Positions 7,780 to 15,993 of a DNA stretch of 64,000 bases are shown here, piece after piece. The position numbers were made by a program, and so were the translations under genes. The stretch's first letter is position 1. Every line of letters begins with the position of its first letter. The notes under the pieces are model-generated. The model did no database searches. It was not told where the DNA came from and saw only the letters and a program-made list of their open reading frames with translations. This stretch comes from Falsiroseomonas sp051859025 (lineage in GTDB: Bacteria; Pseudomonadota; Alphaproteobacteria; Acetobacterales; Acetobacteraceae), in the NCBI RefSeq assembly GCF_051859025.1, contig NZ_JBHYGL010000006.1:90736-154735 (forward strand), written 5' to 3'.

Positions 7780-8595
7780 ATGACGAATGAGGTCCATGCC
7801 CTGGAGGCGTTCTACGCCTCCCCCGGTGGCGAAGCGGCGGCACGGCTGGTGCGCGCGCGCCTGGCATGGCTCTGGCCGTCCCTGCCGGGGATGACGGTGC
7901 TCGGCATCGGCCATGCCGCGCCCTATCTCGGCCTCTGGCAGGCGGAAGCGCGCGCCTGCCTGGCGCTGACGCCAGCCCATGCCCACCATCCCGCCACGAC
8001 CCATCCCGCCACGCCCCATCCCGCCACGCCCCATCCCGCCACGCCCTGGCCGCCGGTCATGCCTGGCCCCTGGCCCGGCGCCGCCAGCCCTTCGGCAGCC
8101 CCGGCGGCGAGGGTCGCCGCCTTGGTCGCGGAGGAGGAGGCCCTGCCCTTCGCCGATGCCAGCATCGACCGCATCCTGCTCGTCCACGGGCTGGAAGCGG
8201 CGGAGAATGCGCGCAGGCTGCTGCGGGAAGCCTGGCGGGTGCTGCGCGACGATGGGCGGCTGATCATCGTGGCGCCGAACCGGCTCGGCCTCTGGGCGCA
8301 GCTGGAACGAACGCCCTTCGGCCATGGCCAGCCCTATTCCACCGGACAGCTGACGCGCCTGCTGGCCCGCCATCTGTTCCGGGTGGAGGCGCGGGACGCC
8401 GCGCTGTTCCTGCCGCCCTACGGGCTGCGCCTGTTCCGCGCCGCTTCCCCCGCGGTGGAACGGGCGGGACGGGCGGTCTGCCCGCGCATCGCAGGCGTCG
8501 CGATCGTGGAGGCGGAGAAGGACCTCTTCTCCGCCATGCCGGCGGGCGCGGTCGCGGTCCGCCGCCGCCGGGTGATGGTGCCGGCCCCGGCGTGA
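7780..8595 (+). CDS. Methyltransf_11-type methyltransferase with HPATP repeat insert
   Basis: A 271-residue SAM-dependent methyltransferase-like protein. VLGIGHAAPYLG stands where motif I is expected, LPFADASIDRILLVHGLE is motif III/IV, and WRVLRDDGRLIIVAPNRLG follows. Between motif I and the core lies a low-complexity insert with four HPATT/HPATP units, from a 15-base tandem repeat at about 7986-8046. The C-terminal half is typical of proteins found divergent from gloB in alphaproteobacteria. The last bases and stop codon are tandemly duplicated (8583-8610). Confidence 0.7.
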   Translation: MTNEVHALEAFYASPGGEAAARLVRARLAWLWPSLPGMTVLGIGHAAPYLGLWQAEARACLALTPAHAHHPATTHPATPHPATPHPATPWPPVMPGPWPGAASPSAAPAARVAALVAEEEALPFADASIDRILLVHGLEAAENARRLLREAWRVLRDDGRLIIVAPNRLGLWAQLERTPFGHGQPYSTGQLTRLLARHLFRVEARDAALFLPPYGLRLFRAASPAVERAGRAVCPRIAGVAIVEAEKDLFSAMPAGAVAVRRRRVMVPAPA

Positions 8596-8610
8596 CGGCC
8601 CCGGCGTGAC
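8583..8610. repeat. Tandem duplication across a stop codon (14 bp x 2)
   Basis: Two exact 14-base units (GGCCCCGGCGTGAC) abut. The first contains the methyltransferase stop TGA at 8593-8595; the second repeats it at 8607-8609. Confidence 0.8.
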
Positions 8611-8733
8611 GGGGCACGCATCCCGGAACTTCACCGGAATCCGCGCCCGGCAACGGGTTGTTCATTCCAGCATGGCATCCCTTGGCTACCGCGCCACCGC
8701 TGATGAGGACCGGCGCGACGGGGATGATGCTGC

Positions 8734-9357
8734 ATGTCCATGACGATCGACCCGGGCACCGAGACCTCGGAAGCCGCCATCCGTGCGGCCCTGCGGGCGG
8801 AGCTCGATCCCGCGCTCTCGGCTCTCCACAGCTTCGTGGACCGGCGCATCGCCGAATTGTCGGCGGAGTTGCACGCCAGCGTGGAGATCGCCGACATGGG
8901 CGAGTCGCGCATGAGCGGCGAACTCGCCCGCATCCAGGAACAGATCTCGCAGCTGATCGCCGTGCCGGCCGCCGCCACGCGCAACAGCGGGCTGGAGCTC
9001 GAAGCCGTGGTGCAGGCGACGGAAGCCGCCGCCAACACCATCATGGAAGCGGCCGAGGCGATCCAGGACTGGGTCGCAAGCGGCGGTCAGGACGCATCCG
9101 CGGTCGCCGCCATCGCGGCGCGCGTCAATTCGATCTTCGAAGCCTGCAGCTTCCAGGACGTGACCGGCCAGCGCATCCGCCGCGCCATCCAGCACCTTCA
9201 GCAGGTCGAGAACATGCTGGAGACGATGGTGCCCGACGCCGCCAAGCCCGAGACCGCGCGCCCGACCGTCCAGGTCGCGACCGCCATCCGCACCGTGGAA
9301 AAGCCCAGCGGCGGCGACCTGGGCCAGGACGACATCGACGCGCTGCTGAACATGTGA
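8734..9357 (+). CDS. cheZ: CheZ-type protein phosphatase of the chemotaxis response regulator
   Basis: A 207-residue, almost entirely helical protein. The CheZ signature ACSFQDVTGQRIRRAI gives D142 and Q146, matching the catalytic Asp/Gln pair that dephosphorylates CheY-P. The C-terminus LGQDDIDALLNM looks like the CheY-P-docking peptide of FliM (LSQxEIDALLN), joined by a Pro/Thr-rich linker. It is shorter in the coiled-coil part than some homologues but complete. No other chemotaxis genes lie in the window. Confidence 0.8.
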   Translation: MSMTIDPGTETSEAAIRAALRAELDPALSALHSFVDRRIAELSAELHASVEIADMGESRMSGELARIQEQISQLIAVPAAATRNSGLELEAVVQATEAAANTIMEAAEAIQDWVASGGQDASAVAAIAARVNSIFEACSFQDVTGQRIRRAIQHLQQVENMLETMVPDAAKPETARPTVQVATAIRTVEKPSGGDLGQDDIDALLNM

Positions 9358-9382
9358 CGCGGCGCGGCGCGGACCAGGCGGG

Positions 9383-11878
9383 CTACAGGATGAAATCGGC
9401 CGCGGTCAGCACGGTATCGACCGCGAAGCTCAGGCTGAGTCCCGTGCCCCCGGAGGTGCTGACCACCACATAGGGGTAGGGATCGCCTGGCGGCGAACTG
9501 CCCATCAGCGCCTGCACGGCGGCGAAATCCGCATAGAAGAAGGCCGTCAGGTCGATCAGGTCCTCTCCCTGCGTGAAGTCCTTGATGCTGTCCTGGCCGT
9601 GGCCGGGGGCGAAGACGAAGACATCCGCGCCGCTGCCACCGAAATAGACCTGTTCCGCCGCACCATCGATGAAGCGGTCGGCGCTTTCCGTACCGACGAA
9701 ATCCTCGAATCCGCGCATGGTGTTGGCACCGGCACCGCCGAGGGAGAGCATGCCCGCCGCGACATCGACCGTGGCGCCGAAGCCGCCATAGACGGCGGAG
9801 AGATCGAGGCTGTCATGCTCCGCACCGCCTTCGAACAGATTGCCCTCGAACTCCAGCGTGTGGGTCGCGCCGTCGAAGAAGGTCGCGACCTGGACGATGT
9901 CACGGCCATCGCCGGTCAGGATCGTGTTGTCGCGGATGATGATGGTGGCCGCGCCGCGCGCGCCCGCCGCGCCGTCCTGCCCGGCGACCCCGGCATGGGT
10001 GGTGGTGGTGGTGTCCCCGGCAGTGGCGACGCCATCCGCGCCGATATCGGTGCTGCCGGGACCGCCCGCGCCACCCGCCCCGCCGGTGGCCGCGGCTTCC
10101 AGCCGGACCAGCGTCTCCACCACATCCGGCGTGACGAGGTAGGCGCCGGTGATCTCCGCCCGCGCATCGCCGCCCACGCCGCCGGCACCGCCATCGCCAC
10201 CGATGTCGCGGCCTTCCTCGATGCCGGTCGTGGCGGCGCCCACCGCCGGCTGTTCCGTGACGCTGCTGCGGTTGGTGCCAGGCGCGCCGCCCGCCCCCCC
10301 CGCCCCGCCGGCCCCGCCCACGGCATGGGCGACGAGGGTCCAGTCCACATCCGGCGCGGCACCGCCCTTCACGCCCAGCAGCCGCGCCGTGGCGTCCCCG
10401 CCCCGGCCGCCCGCGCCGCCGGCACCGCCCTCGCCGCCATCCGGCGCACCATCGAGGTCGGCGTCGAAGGCACCGTTGCCCCCCGCCCCGCCGGCGCCAC
10501 CCGCCCCGCCATCGCCGCCCAGCGCCCGCACCGTCAGCGCCTGCTGCATCGCGGCGGTGTGGTCGCCCGCGTAATCCGTCAGCAGCGCCGTCGCCCGGGC
10601 CCCCGCGCCGCCCGCGCCGCCGACACCGCCACCGCCACCCTGCCCCGCCGCATGGGCGACGCCATCCTCCACCGCGCCACCGGCGCCGAGGATGTCCACA
10701 TCCTCCTCGAAGGCCGAATCGCCGCCCGCGCCACCGGCGCCTCCGCTGCCCCCGTCGCCACCCTCGGCGACGATGGTGAGGGAGGCCTGGTCCTGCGCCA
10801 TCCCCACGACGCCCAGCCGCGCGCCGGCATCATCGGCCGTCGCCGTCGCTTCCCCACCCGCGCCGCCGGCCTGGCCGACCGCACCATCGACGCCGTCGGC
10901 AGTGGTGCGGGTGTCGCGAGGCGTGCCGGGAACCAGCGAGTCCAGACCCGCCGCGCCGGCCTGGCCCGCGCCCCCCGCCGCGCCATCCCCGCCGGAGACG
11001 GTGCCGCTGCGCTGCACGCTATCCGCCGCCGTGCCGCCGGTGACGAGGTCCGCCGCGCTGTAGAGAAGCAGGGACAGCGATTCACCCGCGCCGCCTGGCG
11101 CCGTCTCGTCGGCACCGGCATGGCTGCGATCCTCCGTGATCGTCACCGGCGCGGCCGCCGCGGCATAGAGGAAGTCGGCGGCATCCAGGCTTGCCAGCGT
11201 GGTCTGCCGCAACGTCATCGTGACGCCGCCGCCGAGATCGAAGCGCACCTGGCTGCCGGCCTGGCGCGCGCCGGCCATGGCGGCCGCGTAGTCCATGATG
11301 CCGAAGGCGCTGAGGTCCAGCCGGTCCACGCCCCGGCCGAAATCATGGACCAGGATCGATCCCGCCTCCGGCCCGATGGCGAAGACGTCGTCGCCCGCGC
11401 CACCCACCAGCCGGTCCCGCCCGCCACCGCCCGAAAGCGTGTCCGCGCCCGCGCCGCCATTGATCTCGTCATTGCCGGCCCCGCCATGCAGGGCGTCGTC
11501 CCCGCTCCGGCCGACCAGGCGCAGCGGCCCGGCGGCGCTGGACGCCTCCACCACCAGGCGGCCGGCGCCGGAGGCGATGGTGATGAGGGGCGAGACACTG
11601 AAGGCGGCGACCGCCGCGGGGCCGAGCGTCACGGTGGCGGTGCCGGCGGTATGCACCATCAGGCGATCAAAGCCCGTCAGGCCCTGGAAGACGTCGTCGC
11701 CGAGGGTGACATCGCCCGCCACGCGCAGGCGGAGCGTGTCGAACCCGGCACCCGCATCCTGCGCCAGGCCGGCCAGCAGCAGGTTGGCGGGATCGCGCAC
11801 GAGGAAGGTATCGCCACCGGCGGTGCCCGACTGCACCAGCGGGCCACCGGAAAGCGGCCGGATGAGAAACTGCGCCAT
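9383..11878 (-). CDS. Secreted RTX-type calcium-binding protein with glycine-rich PGRS-like modules
   Basis: An 831-residue acidic protein. Residues about 130-190 hold canonical RTX nonapeptides (GGAGNDEINGGAGADTLSGGGG), followed by a VHDFGRGVDRLDLSAFG closing module. Residues about 300-660 alternate beta-strand-like segments (such as LTVRALGG) with long Gly-Gly-X runs (GGAGGAGG). The C-terminus returns to RTX-like repeats (EFEGNLFEGGAEHDSLDLSAVYGG; YFGGSGADVFVFAPGHGQDSIKDF), which suits type I secretion. There is no N-terminal signal peptide. The transporter genes are not in the window. Role unknown: surface layer, adhesin or matrix protein are possible. Confidence 0.7.
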   Translation of the reverse strand: MAQFLIRPLSGGPLVQSGTAGGDTFLVRDPANLLLAGLAQDAGAGFDTLRLRVAGDVTLGDDVFQGLTGFDRLMVHTAGTATVTLGPAAVAAFSVSPLITIASGAGRLVVEASSAAGPLRLVGRSGDDALHGGAGNDEINGGAGADTLSGGGGRDRLVGGAGDDVFAIGPEAGSILVHDFGRGVDRLDLSAFGIMDYAAAMAGARQAGSQVRFDLGGGVTMTLRQTTLASLDAADFLYAAAAAPVTITEDRSHAGADETAPGGAGESLSLLLYSAADLVTGGTAADSVQRSGTVSGGDGAAGGAGQAGAAGLDSLVPGTPRDTRTTADGVDGAVGQAGGAGGEATATADDAGARLGVVGMAQDQASLTIVAEGGDGGSGGAGGAGGDSAFEEDVDILGAGGAVEDGVAHAAGQGGGGGVGGAGGAGARATALLTDYAGDHTAAMQQALTVRALGGDGGAGGAGGAGGNGAFDADLDGAPDGGEGGAGGAGGRGGDATARLLGVKGGAAPDVDWTLVAHAVGGAGGAGGAGGAPGTNRSSVTEQPAVGAATTGIEEGRDIGGDGGAGGVGGDARAEITGAYLVTPDVVETLVRLEAAATGGAGGAGGPGSTDIGADGVATAGDTTTTTHAGVAGQDGAAGARGAATIIIRDNTILTGDGRDIVQVATFFDGATHTLEFEGNLFEGGAEHDSLDLSAVYGGFGATVDVAAGMLSLGGAGANTMRGFEDFVGTESADRFIDGAAEQVYFGGSGADVFVFAPGHGQDSIKDFTQGEDLIDLTAFFYADFAAVQALMGSSPPGDPYPYVVVSTSGGTGLSLSFAVDTVLTAADFIL

Positions 11879-11968
11879 GGTGCCCGATCCCGCCCCGGAT
11901 ATTTCCGCAGGAGCATCGGTTCAGTCGCCACCGGGCGTCCAGGGGCCGTGAAACACCACGCAATGAAA

Positions 11969-11996
11969 GGGGCCGCGCCCTGCCGGACGCGGCCCC
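11969..11996 (-). terminator. Rho-independent-like terminator after phaA
   Basis: A 9-bp inverted repeat (GGGGCCGCG and CGCGGCCCC, 10-base loop) is followed by TTTC on the minus strand, 51 bases beyond the phaA stop. Confidence 0.55.
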
Positions 11997-12018
11997 CGCC
12001 TATCAGGCCATCAGTGGA

Positions 12019-12074
12019 TCAGGCGCACCCGACGCACGTCGCGCCGTCAGGCGCGCTCGACGCACATCGCGACG
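12019..12074. repeat. Imperfect tandem duplication of the phaA 3' end (28 bp x 2)
   Basis: Two adjacent 28-base units match at 24 positions. The inner unit holds the phaA stop (TCA on the plus strand at 12047) and last codons; the outer unit repeats TCA at 12019. Confidence 0.65.
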
Positions 12075-13222
12075 CCCATGCCGCCGCCGATGCAGAGCGT
12101 GGCCAGGCCACGCTTCGCGCCGCGGCGCTGCATCTCGAACAGCAGGGTGTTCAGCACGCGGGCGCCGGAGGCACCGATGGGATGGCCGAGCGCGATTGCG
12201 CCGCCATTCACGTTCACCTTGGACGGATCCCAGCCGAGGTCCTTGTTGACCGCGCAGGCCTGCGCCGCGAAGGCCTCGTTCGCCTCGATCAGGTCGAGCA
12301 TGTCCACCGTCCAGCCCGCCTTCTGCAGCGCCTTGCGGCTGGCAGGGATCGGGCCCGTGCCCATGATGGAGGGATCGACCCCCGCCGTGGCCCAGGAGAC
12401 GATGCGCGCCATCGGCGCCACGCCGCGCTTCGCGGCTTCCGCGGCCGACATCACCAGGATCGCCGCGGCGCCGTCATTGATGCCGGACGCATTGCCGGCG
12501 GTGACGGTGCCGTTCTTGTCGAAGGCCGGGCGGAGCTTGCCCAGGATCTCCATCGTGGTCTCGGGCTTCGGGTACTCATCCTCGCTGATGATGGTGTCGC
12601 CCTTGCGGCCCTTGACCGTGACAGGGACGATCTCGTCCTTGAAGCGGCCCGCCTTCATCGCCTCGCCGGCCTTGCGCTGGCTTGCGGCGGCGAATTCGTC
12701 CTGCTCCTGGCGCGTCAGCTGGTACTTCTGGGCGACGTTCTCGGCCGTCGTGCCCATGTGGTAGCCCTGGAAGGCGTCCCACAACCCGTCCCGCAGCATG
12801 GTGTCCACCAGCTCCAGCCCGCCCATCTTCTGGCCGGCGCGGAGCTGCGCACAGTGCGGCGCCTGGGTCATGCTCTCCATGCCGCCGGCGACCACGATGG
12901 CGGCGTCCCCGCAGGCGATCTGCTGCGCCGCCAGCGCCACGCTGCGTAGGCCCGAGCCGCAGAGCTGGTTGATGCCGAAGGCCGTGCGTTCCACGGGGAT
13001 GCCGGCGGCCACGGCGGCCTGGCGGGCGGGGTTCTGGCCGGCGCCGGCGGGAAGCACCTGGCCCAGGATCACCTCATCCACCTCCGCCGCCTTCACGCCG
13101 GCGCGTTCCAGCGCGGCCTGGATGGCGATGGTGCCGAGCGCATGGGCGGAGAGGCTGGCGAAGGCGCCGTTGAAGGAGCCCACGGGCGTCCGGGCGGCGG
13201 AGGCGATGACGATTTCGGTCAT
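12047..13222 (-). CDS. phaA: Acetyl-CoA acetyltransferase (beta-ketothiolase)
   Basis: A 391-residue thiolase that condenses two acetyl-CoA to acetoacetyl-CoA, the first step of polyhydroxybutyrate synthesis. It has the active-site Cys in NQLCGSGLRSVAL, NEAFAAQACAVNKDL, GGAIALGHPIGASGAR and the C-terminal LCIGGGMGVAMCVER with the second Cys. The length matches PhaA/AtoB. The start follows AAGGA. It is the gene immediately upstream of phaC's 3' end side, both read leftward away from phaR. Confidence 0.93.
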   Translation of the reverse strand: MTEIVIASAARTPVGSFNGAFASLSAHALGTIAIQAALERAGVKAAEVDEVILGQVLPAGAGQNPARQAAVAAGIPVERTAFGINQLCGSGLRSVALAAQQIACGDAAIVVAGGMESMTQAPHCAQLRAGQKMGGLELVDTMLRDGLWDAFQGYHMGTTAENVAQKYQLTRQEQDEFAAASQRKAGEAMKAGRFKDEIVPVTVKGRKGDTIISEDEYPKPETTMEILGKLRPAFDKNGTVTAGNASGINDGAAAILVMSAAEAAKRGVAPMARIVSWATAGVDPSIMGTGPIPASRKALQKAGWTVDMLDLIEANEAFAAQACAVNKDLGWDPSKVNVNGGAIALGHPIGASGARVLNTLLFEMQRRGAKRGLATLCIGGGMGVAMCVERA

Positions 13223-13287
13223 GGGTCCTTGGACTCCTGAATTATGAGGCGTGACTGGTGCTGCGGTGCAGTGTGGGACGGGCGGGC

Positions 13288-13376
13288 CCCGGCTACAAGC
13301 TTCCGAGCCGAGCCCGGCTACAAGCTTCCGAGCCGAGCCCGGCTACAAGCTTCCGAGCCGGGCCCGGCTACAAGCT
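13288..13376. repeat. 25-bp tandem repeat array across the phaC stop codon (about 3.5 copies)
   Basis: Three full 25-base units (13288-13312, 13313-13337, 13338-13362) and a partial fourth lie between phaA and phaC. Each starts CCCGGCTACAAGC. The CTA in the partial copy (13368-13370) is the phaC stop TAG read leftward, so the gene end itself is the repeat unit. Confidence 0.8.
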
Positions 13377-14618
13377 ACGCAGCCAGTCCAGCAGGGGCCG
13401 CCACAGCGCGGCCTCCGCATTGCCGCCCGCCGCCATGCCGATATGGCCGGCCGCGGCTTCATGCACGCGGACCTGCGGCAAGCGCTCCGCCAGCGCCCGG
13501 GCGCTGTCCGGCGGCACGATGCGGTCGCGGTGCGGGATGGCGCAGAAGGCCGGCATGGCCAGCGCGCCGGGGTCCACCACCGCGCCCGCCACCCGCCAGG
13601 CCCCGCGCAGGGGCGTGTTCGCGCCATACCAGCCGCCCAGCGCCTCCCTCGCCACCGGCGCGGCGAGGGGCACGCCGTCATTCAGCCAGTCCTCCAGCGC
13701 CACGAATTGCGCCGCGCGGTCGGAAGCGGGGTCGAGGCGGGAGAAGGCGCGGAATTTCTGCGGGATGCCGAAGGGGTCGAGGCCCGCAAAAAGGGTCTGG
13801 ATCGCATCGACCGGCAGCGCGCCGCTGGCCTGCATCAAGGGCTCCAGCCCCGGCAGCAGGGCGGCGGCGGCGCGGGCGCGTTCTGCATCGGCGGGCGTCG
13901 GGTGGAAATCCCAGGGCGTGGCGAGCAGGCCGAGCGCCCGCACGCGGTCCGGCCGCCGCAGCGCCGCGGCCAGCGCCAGCAGCCCGCCCATGCAATAGCC
14001 CACCAGCACCACCGGGCCGGGCAGCGCCACCAGCGCGCGTTCCAGCCGCCCGGCGATGTAGTCGGTCAGGGAGAAGTCGCGCTCCGCCGCCCCCGGCCAG
14101 CCCCAATCCAGCAGCAGCGGCCGCACCCCCTGCCCCGCCAGGAAGCGCATCATCGACCGCCCGCGCATGAGGTCGAGCACCTGCGCGCGGTTGACGAGGG
14201 AGGGCACGAAGACCACGACCGGGCCCGCTGCCCCGGCCTGGCCGTAGTCCAGCAGCCGCGTGTCGCCCTCCATCCAGATCGCGGGCGGGTCCGGCAGGTC
14301 GCGCGCGAAGGGGTGGCGGCGATAGGCGGCGATGCCGGCCAGCAGGGCGCGGTCGGCGCGCAGCAGGCGGCGGATCACCGCGGCGGCGAAGGCCTCAGGC
14401 CGGTGGTTTCCGGCGGCGAGGGCGGCGCTGATCCTTTCGATCTCCGCCCGCGCCGCCTTCGAGATCGGCCAGGCGCCGTTCCAGCTCGGCGATCCGGTCG
14501 GCGACGCCAACAGGCTCGCGCTGCCGATCGCCGCCATGCCCCGCCCCGCCCCCAGCATCAGGTGCAGTGGCAGCGGGCGGGGGCCCCGGCGGCGGTGGCG
14601 GGCTTCCGGCGCCATCAT
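13368..14618 (-). CDS. phaC: Polyhydroxyalkanoate synthase catalytic subunit (PhaC, class III-like)
   Basis: A 416-residue alpha/beta-hydrolase-fold polymerase joining (R)-3-hydroxyacyl-CoA units. The nucleophile box GYCMGGLL has Cys in place of the lipase Ser, LLLDWGWPG is a PhaC hallmark, HRDRIVPP supplies Asp and AGHIGM supplies His. The short length fits class III/IV-type catalytic subunits, which need a partner such as PhaE; an overlapping phaE-like frame is directly upstream. The start at 14618 keeps RRGPRPLPLHL, and third-position G/C is strong from there onward. Confidence 0.82.
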   Translation of the reverse strand: MMAPEARHRRRGPRPLPLHLMLGAGRGMAAIGSASLLASPTGSPSWNGAWPISKAARAEIERISAALAAGNHRPEAFAAAVIRRLLRADRALLAGIAAYRRHPFARDLPDPPAIWMEGDTRLLDYGQAGAAGPVVVFVPSLVNRAQVLDLMRGRSMMRFLAGQGVRPLLLDWGWPGAAERDFSLTDYIAGRLERALVALPGPVVLVGYCMGGLLALAAALRRPDRVRALGLLATPWDFHPTPADAERARAAAALLPGLEPLMQASGALPVDAIQTLFAGLDPFGIPQKFRAFSRLDPASDRAAQFVALEDWLNDGVPLAAPVAREALGGWYGANTPLRGAWRVAGAVVDPGALAMPAFCAIPHRDRIVPPDSARALAERLPQVRVHEAAAGHIGMAAGGNAEAALWRPLLDWLRSL

Positions 14619-14919
14619 GCGGCGGCCACCCCCAGGCGGAAGATGGCGCGAAGGGGGTAGGCGCCCGGAAGGCGGCGAAGGGGTCCGCGCCGCCCGGGGG
14701 CGTCCGGCCGAAGGGCGGCGCCGTCGCGGCCCGCAGCCAGGCGGCGCCGAGTGCCGCCCAGGCGGAGGCCATGCCCGCCAGGCCTTCCGCCACCTCCCGG
14801 TCCGCGGCCAGGCCGGCGATCTCGGTCTGCCAGAGGGTGATCCAATCCTCCGCCAGGCGGTCGAGCGCCGGATCGCCCTCCGGCGGGGGCATGCGATCCT
14901 GCGGCTGGTCGGCGGGCAT
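14395..14919 (-). CDS. phaE: PhaE-like polyhydroxyalkanoate synthase subunit
   Basis: A 174-residue frame starting MPADQPQD. DWITLWQTEIAGLAADREV and AWAALGAAWLRAA resemble the helical N-terminal part of PhaE, the non-catalytic class III synthase partner. It ends with a coiled coil (VADRIAELERRLADLEGG), as PhaE proteins often do. Its last 74 codons overlap phaC in another frame, and within that overlap codon-position bias follows phaC, with many T/A third bases here. The real end of the functional protein is therefore uncertain. It is divergent from phaR across a 185-base promoter region. Confidence 0.6.
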   Translation of the reverse strand: MPADQPQDRMPPPEGDPALDRLAEDWITLWQTEIAGLAADREVAEGLAGMASAWAALGAAWLRAATAPPFGRTPPGGADPFAAFRAPTPFAPSSAWGWPPHDGAGSPPPPPGPPPAATAPDAGGGAGHGGDRQREPVGVADRIAELERRLADLEGGAGGDRKDQRRPRRRKPPA

Positions 14920-15104
14920 CAGGCAGCGCCGGGCATGACCTGCCGGCGCCGGCCAGAGGGACCGGCGAGGGGACAGGCGGGACAGGCTGGTGCCAGGAAG
15001 GGCGGCATTCCGGTCGCATATTTACGCATCAGGGCTTTCGCACTGCATCAATCACCATGTTAGCATCATTGGCGGCGGCGCGTCCGCTTCGGGAAGGCAA
15101 ACGC

Positions 15105-15716
15105 ATGGCAAACGACACCACGCAGGCGACGGCGGAGACTGAAGGCCCCTCGACCCCCCCGGTGGTCGTGAAGAAGTATGCGAACAGGCGACTCTACAAC
15201 ACCGAATCCTCCTCCTACGTCACGCTGGAGGACCTGGCCGTGATGGTGCGGAACGGCCGGCACTTCGTGGTCTATGACGCCAAGTCGGGGGAGGACATCA
15301 CCCGCAGCGTGCTGACGCAGATCATCGTGGAGGAGGAAGCGAAGGGGCGGAACCTGCTGCCCACCTCCTTCCTGCGGCAGATCATCGGCTTCTACGGGGA
15401 CAGCATGCAGTCGCTGGTGCCCCGCTACCTCGAAAGCGTGATGGGCGCCTTCTCCCGCCAGCACGACCAGGTGCGGCGGACCGTAGAGCAGACCATGGGC
15501 GGCTTCATGCCCTTCGGCGGGCTGGAGGAAGTGGGCAAGCAGAACATGGCGATGATGGAACGCGCCATGAACCTCTTCGCCCCCTTCCGCACGGGCGCCG
15601 AGATGGCGGAGCCCGCGCCGGAAGCGGCCCGGCTCGCGGCGCTTCAGGCGGAGGTGGAGACGCTCCGCCGGCAGCTCGACCAGTTGAAGGCGACGCGCAA
15701 GGGCGGCGCGGAGTAG
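15105..15716 (+). CDS. phaR: PHA synthesis repressor PhaR
   Basis: This 203-residue regulator binds DNA at PHA genes and is titrated by PHA granules. The N-terminal PHB_acc_N domain reads VVVKKYANRRLYNTESSSYVTLEDL, followed by the accumulation-regulator repeat FLRQIIGFYGDSMQSLVPRYLE and a C-terminal coiled coil (AALQAEVETLRRQLDQLK). The ATG follows GGGAAGG. It is divergent from phaE/phaC, the usual arrangement for autoregulation; the shared gap contains a GCACTGCAT stretch compatible with TGC-rich PhaR sites. Confidence 0.92.
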   Translation: MANDTTQATAETEGPSTPPVVVKKYANRRLYNTESSSYVTLEDLAVMVRNGRHFVVYDAKSGEDITRSVLTQIIVEEEAKGRNLLPTSFLRQIIGFYGDSMQSLVPRYLESVMGAFSRQHDQVRRTVEQTMGGFMPFGGLEEVGKQNMAMMERAMNLFAPFRTGAEMAEPAPEAARLAALQAEVETLRRQLDQLKATRKGGAE

Positions 15717-15993
15717 CCCTGGCCAGGGCCAGGGCAAGAACCAGGGCCAGGGGGGATCGGCGCAGGGTTCGCCCCGCACAGGGTTCGCCCCGCCCCGGCC
15801 TTCGCTCTTCCCGCCGCCTGCCGCGGCCGCGGGGAACGGCCCAAAAGGCAACAGGCGGGGCCGGCGCCTTGATGTGACCGGCGTTAGCGTTCTGGAAAGT
15901 CGATAATCACAGGGTTGTCATGCGCGCCTTGGGCGAACGCATGGGCATCTATCGCATTGCACGGTGCGTCAAACACCGGCAGGGATCGAAATC

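Noticed and set aside
9599..12949. 1116-codon plus-strand frame opposite the RTX gene and phaA
   Set aside because: Arises because G/C-rich codons lack stops on the other strand; it crosses two well-supported genes and has no recognisable domain.
15870..15883. TTGATGTGACCGGC as an FNR/FixK site upstream of the XRE gene
   Set aside because: Only the left half matches; the ATCAA half is missing.
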